Part shown: positions 1 through 6,308 of the stretch, in pieces
How the letters are laid out: every line of letters starts with the position of its first letter
Position numbering within the stretch: position 1 is the stretch's first letter
Origin: an uncultured Selenomonas sp.
GTDB lineage: Bacteria > Bacillota > Negativicutes > Selenomonadales > Selenomonadaceae
Reading direction: 5' to 3'
Assembly: GCA_937915915.1 (NCBI GenBank)
Contig: CALGGN010000380.1
Location: 1 to 7,931 of the forward strand
Length of the DNA stretch: 7,931 nt
The notes under the pieces: model-generated
Database searches by the model: none
What the model was told of the DNA's origin: nothing
Seen by the model: only the letters and a program-made list of their open reading frames with translations
Translations under genes and position numbers: made by a program

Positions 1-97
1 CGAAATAGAACGGTATCGTCACCACGCCCACCGTCAGCAGCCCCATCTCCTTGGCAATGCCGGCCACGACGGGCGCCGCACCTGTACCCGTGCCGCC
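1..97 (-). CDS. ftsZ: Fragment of cell-division GTPase FtsZ joined in frame to the adhesin
   Basis: Seen: the last 32 codons read GGTGTGAA, then PVVAGIAKEMG, then LLTVGVVTIPFYF. Known: GGGTGTGAAPVVA is the T4 tubulin-signature loop of FtsZ that binds GTP phosphates, and the following helix and strand (xAKxxGxLTVxVVTxPFxFE) match FtsZ nearly residue for residue. FtsZ polymerises into the cytoplasmic division ring and has no reason to sit inside a secreted adhesin. The VVTIPF wording favours Bacteroidales (for example Prevotella) over Firmicutes, whose usual form is VVTRPF or VVTKPF; that assignment is from memory. Positions 74-97 encode GGTGTGAA, which fits both proteins, so the crossover lies there; positions 2-73 are FtsZ only. 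The FtsZ N-terminal part is absent and the C-terminal part lies beyond the window. It is most likely a chimeric assembly join, less likely a true recombination. Confidence 0.85.
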
Positions 98-3000
98 GGC
101 ATTCACCAGGAAGGATTTCATGGTATGGGTGCCGGAGGCATCCACCAGCAGGCCCGTGTAGTTCTTGGCTGTGCGGGCATCTTTCAGGCTCTTGGAGGAT
201 TTGAAGATATCCTTGTCCACATATCCGTCGAGGATTTCGTCATCGCTGACCGTATCCTTGACGGAATGGGTTGCATCTCCCGTGGATTTAATGACCGTAT
301 TGGCCCCCTCGACGGCAGCTTCCGTCTCGCTGTCAATCTCATTGACGCTGACAGAAGCCCCAATAGCGGCCCCCTGAGAAGAAACAGAGAGTGCGCCTAC
401 ATAGTTGGCAATCTTCTCATCGCTGATGGCCGTGATAGCCGGGGACTTGGCGCTGATATTAGCGCCATTGTTGACCAGAGCCTTGGTTTCCGTGTCGATG
501 AGATTCACGGTGGCCGAGCCGGCCAGACCCAGACCGCTGCCGTAATTCACGCCGCCGCCTACGCCTACCGTGGTGATGTCTGCATGGCTGGCTGCGCCCA
601 GGTCAAAATCATTGCCGGTGAAGCTGCCGCCGGAGAATCTGGCCGTAGTATGGGTTTCGTCACGGGTGACGCCCACGCCCACACCAATAGCGGCGGACTC
701 GCCCACGGCGGCCACGGCGGCATTGGTGCTGAAATCATCATCGGTGCTGGCCTTGACATTTAAATTACCAGTAGAATCCTTGATGGTCGTGCCTATCACT
801 TCGGCGGTCACATCGGCAGACTTCAGCCCTACGGCGGCGGCGCCGTTCACCGCCGGGGAACCATTAGCCAGGCCCACGCCAAAGCCAATGGTAGTCAGGC
901 CGGAGTTATCCGTAGCCGTGACATTTATCTTGGAGGTATTATGGTCAATGGTGGTGCCACTGATCGTGGCGCTGTTAACCTGACGGTCCGTATCGCCAAT
1001 GGCATTATAAGCCACAGCACCGCCAATGGCCGTACCCTGAGACAGGGTAAAGCCGCCGGCTACCGCCAGTTTCTTCGTATCGTCTTCGGAGGCAACGGAA
1101 ATGCTGGTGGCATTCTTCACCGTGCCGCCGGAAAGTTCTGCCTTGATATTATCCGCACCGCTGTTTACCGCTACGGCACCATTGGCGGCCAGCTTCTCCC
1201 GGGAAGCGGCCACACCTGCGGTCACAGCATAAACCCGGCCTTCATTCTGGGCACCAATGGCAATGGTTTTCGCCGTATTATCTGCAAACTGCGAATTCTG
1301 CACATAAGCGCCGGTGGTGTTTTCCAGACGGTTGTAAGCCCCAGCCAGCCCCGTGGCCACATTGCCCACGGAGACCTGGCCTGCCACATTGATATCCTTA
1401 GCGGCGGTGCTGGCGTTAACGATATTGCCGACCATATTCTTGATATTGGAGCCGCTGATTTCAGCCCGCACATCATTGCTGTCGGTCTGCCAGCTGAAGG
1501 AGCCTGCCCCGCCAAAGCCGTCAGAAGTGCCGCTGCCCCCGGCGGCTGCACCGATGGCCAGCGTCTTGCTGTCGGCCTTGACATTGAGCATACCGCTGCC
1601 GGTGATGTCGCTGCCATTTTTGATGGCCGCCGTAAAGTCATTGTCCACTTCGCTGATGGAAAGGGCTGCATCCACGGAGGCGGAGCCGCTTTCCCCCACA
1701 GAGGCCGCAACAGACAAGGCTGCCCCGACGATGACATTGCCACCCTCAGAGGAGATATTGGCCTTGCCTTCGTCATCCAGGGCATCCTCAATGGCTTTTG
1801 CATAGGATGTGCCATCGGCATCCAGGCCCCTATCCTTGATATAAGTATCGTATTGCTTGGAAACATCCTTGGTGTCCCGGGCATCCACCGTCACATTTTT
1901 GGCCGTGATCTTGGTGCCGTCCAGGACAGCATTGGCCGTATTCTTCAGGCTGTTATAGGCAACAGCGCCCTCAAAGCCATAGGACTTGGCACCGCTGCCA
2001 GAGGAAGCGGCCACAGCCAGGCCCACTGCGCCCCCTACTTCGGTAATGCCGGTGCTGACCGTATTGGTAAGATTCCCGGTCAGAGCATAGTTTCCCCTGG
2101 TAATCAGGGCATCCAGATTGTTGTCGATACGGTTGTAGACCACACTGCCCCCTACTGCGGCGCTCTTGGATTTGCCGGAGGCAATGGAGGCATTGACGCC
2201 GCCGGTTACTAAAGTGTCCGAATCCGTCACGGTATTCGTGACGCTGGCGGCAGTTGCCGTGTTGTTCAAAAGTTCTGCTTTCACGGTATTGTCGATGTCA
2301 GCCACGGAGACAGAAGCCGCCCCTGTATAGCTGGAGCCGCCGGCTGCCGCCCCGGAAGTGGCCACAGCAAGGCCAAGGCCTGCCGAGACCACGGCACCGC
2401 TGCGCTCTGCCTCATTGGTAATGTCAGCAGCATTCGTGATCTTGCTGTTGCGGATAGCGGAAACCGTATCGATGTCCAGATCAGACCAGCCCACAGAACC
2501 TGCCACACCCACATTGGTGCTGTTCTCGTTCTGGCCACCCAGCTTGCGGGTATTGAAGGTCAGGCCTGCGGCTCCGGCCCAGGCCCCGGTAAAGCCAGAA
2601 TCTGTAGCGGAAAGCGCAATATTCCGGTCGCCTTTGCCCAGAGTGATGGTTGCCCCGTCAATAATGGTATGGGTAGTCCTGTCCAGCAGGTTGATGGCCA
2701 CACTGCCGGCACCGGCCACGCTGATATCGGACAGCTTCTTGTTGGCGGTGGGGTTCTTGGCCACGTTGTCCGTCTTGAGTTTCTTGTTTTCCTTGATGTC
2801 TGCGGCCTTTTTGACAATATCCGGCACGATGGAGTTGAGTTTGTCATTGGCCGAACGCCAGACGTTCATCACCTTGTTTTTATTGTTGGTGATTTTGGTC
2901 GTGAGCTTGGCCATGCCACCGGCCTCGTCATCATCGGAAGCTGCAGCAATGCCACCAGCTACGGCCAGGGAATTGATTTTGCCATCCAGATCGGTGGTTG

Positions 3001-6000
3001 CCTTCAGGCTACCTGCATTGATAGTGGCCTTGCCCACGTTGACAATGCTGTTCACTTCCATATCGTTCAAGGCCAAAGATGCCCCTACCCCTGTAGCTGC
3101 ACCAAAGCCGAAGGAACCGGCAATATTCATGAGGTTGGCGGTGTTGTTGCCGGTGATATCCATGGCACCGCTGGATTTGAGCGCAGTATTCCCGGCAATG
3201 TCCACTTTGGCCGTATTATCTCCCATAACATAGGTAACCATGCCCTTGACGCCGCTATCGCCGCCCATGCTGGCTCCCGTGGCCAGATCCACATGGGTGG
3301 TGGTGCTGTCGACGTTCAAGGACAGAGTATTTCCTTCCACAGCCGAACCTTCCGCAATGGTAACTTCGGCATTGCGGTCGGCCTTGAAGAAGGACACCAC
3401 GCCGCCAACGGCATTCTGGTCGCCGGTCTGCAAACCTAAGTTGCCGTTCAGGGAGGAATCGGCACGTTCAAGCTCGGCCTTGATGGCGGTTGCACCCGTG
3501 CCCTTGATATCCGCATATTTTCCCAAATTGACCTTGGCGCTGTCGTCTGTAAGAGCCACGTCCACGGCACCGGCAATAGCCAGTTTCGCATTATCCTTGG
3601 ACAGATCACGGGTGGGGTTGTAGGATGGATTTTTGTCACTGCCGCCTTCAGTTGCCGAGGAGACCGAGAAATTGGCATAGTTCTCCAGCTTCAGGAAGGC
3701 CGTAACCTTCGAGGCGATGGAGGTGTAGGCAGAGGGGTATTTTTTCAGGGCATCCAGCACGGCCATGGCTGCAGGCGCAATATCCCCTACCGTGCCCACA
3801 TCCGTCTCATAATTGTTGACCGCCAGGGCAAGGTTCGTCCAGGCTGTCGAAAGTTCTGCATCATCGAGTTTTTCGATGGCTTCCTTGCTGTCGTCAAAGG
3901 CCTTCTTCAACTCGTCAATGACATGGGTGAATTTACTGGTGGCGGTGACGGTCACATCACTGCCGCTGATTTTGGCATGTTTGTCTGCTGTGCCTTCCTC
4001 GACCACGACCTCAGCAGAGCTGTCCAGATCAGCCACCAGTACCGAGGCCTGAATCTTTACCTTCTGGACGCTTTCCTTGTTGTTCTCGTCAATCTTCTTC
4101 TGGGCAGCATTGCCCATGGAGCCGGAGGCATACATATGGGTGCTGTCTGCCTGCATATCACTGGTGACTTTCACATTGCCGGCGGCCCAAATATCGGCAT
4201 TCTTCGTCAGGGTAGTCTTGGCCGTATTCGTCTTGGAGGCCACTGCCACACTGGCTCCGGCGTTAAAAAGGGACTTGGCATCCTCAAAGAGAGATGCTTC
4301 CTGCTCGGGGGAACCCATCTTGAAGAACTTCTTGAATACCCCGTCCACGATGGTGTTTTTGATATTGCCGATATACTTGCTGCTGTTGGTAAAAAGGCTC
4401 TGTTCCATGTTTTCCGCGCTTTGGGTGGAAGCACCGATGGAATTGGAGGCGTTGATCTTGTTGGACTTGACGGTGTTCTGGGAAGACAGATTGACCTCAC
4501 CGGCATGGATGGCTGTATCCACATTGAGGGTGGCCGAAGAATCATAGTCCATTACGGCTACAGCCGTCCCGGCCATAGCATTGGCCGTGGCCTTTGCGCC
4601 TGCCGTAAGGGAGACTTTTTCCGTGGACTCTGCTGCCGCATTAAAACTATTAGCAATATTCTGTATAATCGCCGTATCCTTCAGATTGACTTCGCTGGTA
4701 TTCTCCCCTACCAGCACACCGATCCCCAACGCCAACGTGACATTGTCGGTCTTGCTCAGGGATTCCTTGGCACTGACGGTGGGCGAAGCCGAGGCATTGG
4801 AAGCGACTTTAGCGCCGCCCTGGTCGGTCTGCAGGGTGCCTTCCACATTCACCACGGCCTTGTTGTCCAGCTTGGCCACCGCCACAGAGGTGCTCTGGGC
4901 TCCCTGACGCAGCTTCAGGTGACGGTCATTGACCAGATCCAGAATCCCGCCTACGATGCCGTCGGGGCTGGTGGCCATGCCCGCCGTAAGGGTGCTGTCG
5001 GCGGTAATGGACAGAGCCTTCCCGTCTGAAGGATCTGCGCCCGTGGCCTTGATAACGGCATTCTTGCCAATATTGGTCTCAGCCTTTACATGATGGAGAG
5101 CCAGCACCGTATCCACATCAATGAGGCGCAGCACATCGGCGCCTGCCCCTAAGACATCATAGCTGCCGCTGCCGGTAAAGAACTTATGCAGGGAAGCCGC
5201 ATGGTCGCCGCCATTGGTGACGAAAACATCTTCCGCCTTGGCAGCAATGTTGACATTCTTGCCTGTAATCTCGCCATTGGCGTTTACCGTGGCTTCAACG
5301 GTTCCCAGGGCAAAGGCTTCCTCATTCTTGGCCGCAGCCGTGACGGACACGTCACCTGCGGCGCTGACAGTTGCCCCTTCAGCCACAGTGACCGTAGGTT
5401 TCAGCTCTATGCTTGTCCAGTCGCTGGTGGTGCCGCTGTTTCCCACAGCTGCCAGCACAATTTTCCCGCTGTCACTGGCTTTTTGCAGGGAAAGATTCCC
5501 CACAAGACCCGCATTTGCCGTGGAAACATTGACCAGACTGGCAAAGTCAAGGCTGTCCTTGCTCACGATGCTGGCACCACTCTCCAGATTGACACTGCCG
5601 CCCCGGAGACTTGCCCCATCCACTGCATTGATCTTACCGGCCACTTTGATGGTGGCATCGGCATTCAGGGCAATGGAGCCGTCCTGTATCTTGCTCCACC
5701 GCTGGGAGAAGGCCGTGTCATTCACGCCGCTATTCCCCACCAAGACATTGTATTGCGACTGGGAAGGTGCCATAAGGTGTACGCTGCCCGCATTGATGAC
5801 ACCGGAAGAGCCTACCACCACGCCATTAGGGGAGAGAAAATAGAGATTGCCCCCAATGCCGCCGTTCTTCACCGCATTGACCGTGCCGCTGATACTCACC
5901 TGATTATTGACAAAGTTCACCAGACTCCCGGCCGCATTGGGGTTCGCCGCGGTACCCATATGCATATTCGCAATCCGGCCAGCATCCAGCTCAAAGTTTT

Positions 6001-6274
6001 TGAAGGCATTGACGGCAGTTGAATTCACCAGCTTATCGGCATAGATTTGGTTTACCTGATTATTGAACTTCTCCCCATTGACTTTTTCAATATTCTGCGC
6101 CGCAGCCCATGACGGCATGGCAGTTGATGCCAGCAACGCCCCCCCGAAGAGGACAGGCGTTACCCATGCGAGGACACTCTTCGTATTGTTCTTACCGTGG
6201 CTCCTGGCATATTCGGAAACCACCACATAACATTTCCGCACATGGCTCCAGATAATCTTATATGTCTTATTCAC
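1..6274 (-). CDS. Giant filamentous adhesin/haemagglutinin-like TpsA exoprotein (LktA-type), partial, with FtsZ-like 3' end
   Basis: Seen: one open frame of 2091 codons plus one base, without a stop, from GTG at 6274 to the window edge. I checked the phase at residues 616, 784, 1380, 1440, 1647, 1756 and 2091. The GTG is chosen because an AAAGGAG lies 9 bases upstream and the protein then begins with a typical extended signal peptide. Layout: signal peptide 1-57; TPS secretion domain about 58-240; beta-rich stalk; helical stretches about 616-672, 784-895 and 1113-1180; degenerate repeats about 1181-2059. Composition is rich in G, A, S, T, N, V and D, and the only cysteine I noticed is in the signal peptide, as expected for a beta-helix exoprotein. 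Family knowledge: such proteins are secreted by a TpsB partner and act as surface adhesins, sometimes toxins. The TPS wording resembles Fusobacterium LktA-type adhesins, but host target and toxicity cannot be read here. Residues from about 2060 onward are FtsZ-like, so the true adhesin C-terminus is missing. Confidence 0.9.
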   Translation of the reverse strand, partial: MNKTYKIIWSHVRKCYVVVSEYARSHGKNNTKSVLAWVTPVLFGGALLASTAMPSWAAAQNIEKVNGEKFNNQVNQIYADKLVNSTAVNAFKNFELDAGRIANMHMGTAANPNAAGSLVNFVNNQVSISGTVNAVKNGGIGGNLYFLSPNGVVVGSSGVINAGSVHLMAPSQSQYNVLVGNSGVNDTAFSQRWSKIQDGSIALNADATIKVAGKINAVDGASLRGGSVNLESGASIVSKDSLDFASLVNVSTANAGLVGNLSLQKASDSGKIVLAAVGNSGTTSDWTSIELKPTVTVAEGATVSAAGDVSVTAAAKNEEAFALGTVEATVNANGEITGKNVNIAAKAEDVFVTNGGDHAASLHKFFTGSGSYDVLGAGADVLRLIDVDTVLALHHVKAETNIGKNAVIKATGADPSDGKALSITADSTLTAGMATSPDGIVGGILDLVNDRHLKLRQGAQSTSVAVAKLDNKAVVNVEGTLQTDQGGAKVASNASASPTVSAKESLSKTDNVTLALGIGVLVGENTSEVNLKDTAIIQNIANSFNAAAESTEKVSLTAGAKATANAMAGTAVAVMDYDSSATLNVDTAIHAGEVNLSSQNTVKSNKINASNSIGASTQSAENMEQSLFTNSSKYIGNIKNTIVDGVFKKFFKMGSPEQEASLFEDAKSLFNAGASVAVASKTNTAKTTLTKNADIWAAGNVKVTSDMQADSTHMYASGSMGNAAQKKIDENNKESVQKVKIQASVLVADLDSSAEVVVEEGTADKHAKISGSDVTVTATSKFTHVIDELKKAFDDSKEAIEKLDDAELSTAWTNLALAVNNYETDVGTVGDIAPAAMAVLDALKKYPSAYTSIASKVTAFLKLENYANFSVSSATEGGSDKNPSYNPTRDLSKDNAKLAIAGAVDVALTDDSAKVNLGKYADIKGTGATAIKAELERADSSLNGNLGLQTGDQNAVGGVVSFFKADRNAEVTIAEGSAVEGNTLSLNVDSTTTHVDLATGASMGGDSGVKGMVTYVMGDNTAKVDIAGNTALKSSGAMDITGNNTANLMNIAGSFGFGAATGVGASLALNDMEVNSIVNVGKATINAGSLKATTDLDGKINSLAVAGGIAAASDDDEAGGMAKLTTKITNNKNKVMNVWRSANDKLNSIVPDIVKKAADIKENKKLKTDNVAKNPTANKKLSDISVAGAGSVAINLLDRTTHTIIDGATITLGKGDRNIALSATDSGFTGAWAGAAGLTFNTRKLGGQNENSTNVGVAGSVGWSDLDIDTVSAIRNSKITNAADITNEAERSGAVVSAGLGLAVATSGAAAGGSSYTGAASVSVADIDNTVKAELLNNTATAASVTNTVTDSDTLVTGGVNASIASGKSKSAAVGGSVVYNRIDNNLDALITRGNYALTGNLTNTVSTGITEVGGAVGLAVAASSGSGAKSYGFEGAVAYNSLKNTANAVLDGTKITAKNVTVDARDTKDVSKQYDTYIKDRGLDADGTSYAKAIEDALDDEGKANISSEGGNVIVGAALSVAASVGESGSASVDAALSISEVDNDFTAAIKNGSDITGSGMLNVKADSKTLAIGAAAGGSGTSDGFGGAGSFSWQTDSNDVRAEISGSNIKNMVGNIVNASTAAKDINVAGQVSVGNVATGLAGAYNRLENTTGAYVQNSQFADNTAKTIAIGAQNEGRVYAVTAGVAASREKLAANGAVAVNSGADNIKAELSGGTVKNATSISVASEDDTKKLAVAGGFTLSQGTAIGGAVAYNAIGDTDRQVNSATISGTTIDHNTSKINVTATDNSGLTTIGFGVGLANGSPAVNGAAAVGLKSADVTAEVIGTTIKDSTGNLNVKASTDDDFSTNAAVAAVGESAAIGVGVGVTRDETHTTARFSGGSFTGNDFDLGAASHADITTVGVGGGVNYGSGLGLAGSATVNLIDTETKALVNNGANISAKSPAITAISDEKIANYVGALSVSSQGAAIGASVSVNEIDSETEAAVEGANTVIKSTGDATHSVKDTVSDDEILDGYVDKDIFKSSKSLKDARTAKNYTGLLVDASGTHTMKSFLVNAGGTGTGAAPVVAGIAKEMGLLTVGVVTIPFYF
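98..2470 (-). repeat. Degenerate tandem repeats of the adhesin (LktA-like, roughly 50-60 residues per unit)
   Basis: Residues about 1269-2059. A loose unit recurs: an AVxYNxIxN box, a few residues later a threonine/isoleucine run with an NV or V-A strand, then VGxAVAAS-type glycine/alanine-rich sequence. Anchors are YNRIDNN at residue 1380, YNSLKNT at 1440, YNRLENT at 1647 and YNAIGDT at 1756, with related VNLIDTETKALV and VNEIDSETEAAV further on; the first two are 60 residues apart. The DNA copies are diverged, so these are protein-level repeats rather than recent duplications. Known: such repeats build the long beta-helical fibre of filamentous adhesins. Unit borders and copy number need a self-alignment. 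Confidence 0.7.
2735..2938 (-). other. Helix-prone lysine-rich insertion 3 within the adhesin stalk
   Basis: Residues about 1113-1180. An acidic turn (SDDDEAGG) leads into a lysine- and asparagine-rich helical run (MAKLTTKITNNKNKVMNVWR, then NDKLNSIVPDIVKKAADIKE, then NKKLKTDNVAKNPTANKK) before the beta-style ISVAGAGSVAINLLD resumes. Seen only by composition. Function unknown; it could be a surface-exposed loop or a binding module. Confidence 0.5.
3590..3925 (-). other. Helix-prone insertion 2 within the adhesin stalk
   Basis: Residues about 784-895. It opens with an amphipathic run (HVIDELKKAFDDSKEAIEKL), continues with AELSTAWTNLALAVNNYE and MAVLDALKKYPSAYTSIASK, and ends in a polar linker (SATEGGSDKNPSYNPTRD). 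Alternation of acidic/lysine residues with leucine, alanine and isoleucine suggests an alpha-helical bundle or short coiled coil inserted in a beta-helix. No named domain recognised; borders are approximate. Confidence 0.55.
4258..4429 (-). other. Helix-prone stretch 1 within the adhesin stalk
   Basis: Residues about 616-672 leave the V/T/N beta-helix style. They contain STQSAENMEQSLF, a lysine/phenylalanine-rich VFKKFFKMGS, and SPEQEASLFEDAKSLF before beta-style sequence (ASVAVASKTN) resumes. Seen only by composition and spacing of hydrophobic residues. It may be a helical loop projecting from the beta-helix. No known domain recognised. Confidence 0.45.
5555..6103 (-). other. TPS secretion domain (haemagglutination activity domain) of the adhesin
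   Basis: Residues about 58-240. Seen in order: VNAFKNFELDAGRIANMHMG, then LVNFVNNQVSISGTVNAVKN, then GGNLYFLSPNGVVVGSSGVI followed by NAGSVHLMAPSQ. Known: this is the FhaB/HpmA-type N-terminal beta-helix cap that the POTRA domains of TpsB recognise. The canonical NPNG motif appears here as SPNG at residues 149-152, the form used by LktA-like proteins; a separate NPNA occurs at 111-114. The C-terminal border is approximate. Confidence 0.88.
6104..6274 (-). other. Extended signal peptide (ESPR type) of the adhesin
   Basis: Residues 1-57. A conserved, charged N-terminal extension (MNKTYKIIWS, then CYVVVSEYARSHGK) precedes an ordinary hydrophobic core (VLAWVTPVLFGGALLAS) and a likely signal peptidase site after PSWA, near residue 57. 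Known: this ESPR layout is typical of very large type V secreted proteins and slows inner-membrane export through Sec. The exact cleavage position (after SWA, or one or two alanines later) is a guess. Confidence 0.85.
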
Positions 6275-6283
6275 GGTATTTCG

Positions 6284-6290
6284 CTCCTTT
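6284..6290 (-). promoter_or_regulatory. Ribosome binding site of the adhesin gene (AAAGGAG)
   Basis: On the minus strand AAAGGAG is followed by nine bases (CGAAATACC) and then GTG. This strong site decides the GTG start at 6274. It sits in the 34-base gap after the transporter stop, which leaves no room for a typical promoter plus leader. The adhesin is therefore probably translated from a transcript that starts upstream of the transporter gene. Confidence 0.85.
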
Positions 6291-6308
6291 CAATCCAGCT
6301 CCAATCCG

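Noticed and set aside
1..97. A genuine adhesin-FtsZ fusion protein as a new biological system
   Set aside because: The crossover falls on a short stretch both parents share, the FtsZ N-terminal half is missing, and the cell compartments are incompatible. A chimeric join explains it more simply.
1222..1884. A 220-codon minus-strand frame rich in methionine, proline, serine and arginine
   Set aside because: It overlaps the adhesin in a different phase of the same strand. The adhesin phase was confirmed on both sides and within this stretch, so it is an out-of-frame shadow and not evidence of a frameshift.
941..2212. A 423-codon open frame on the plus strand, rich in glycine, isoleucine and histidine
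   Set aside because: It lies wholly antisense to the adhesin. Its composition mirrors the complement of the repeat codons (GCC and GGC give GGC and GCC), it shows no domain and no convincing ribosome binding site, and it is a shadow.
3923..5029. A 368-codon open frame on the plus strand
   Set aside because: Antisense to the adhesin stalk, same biased composition, no recognisable family. Other plus-strand frames at 125-763, 2358-3233, 2669-3439, 5186-6022 and 7473-7904 were rejected for the same reason.
6275..6308. Possible promoter or terminator between the transporter and the adhesin
   Set aside because: Only 34 bases, no hairpin with a T run and no -35/-10 pair seen. Only the ribosome binding site is supported.
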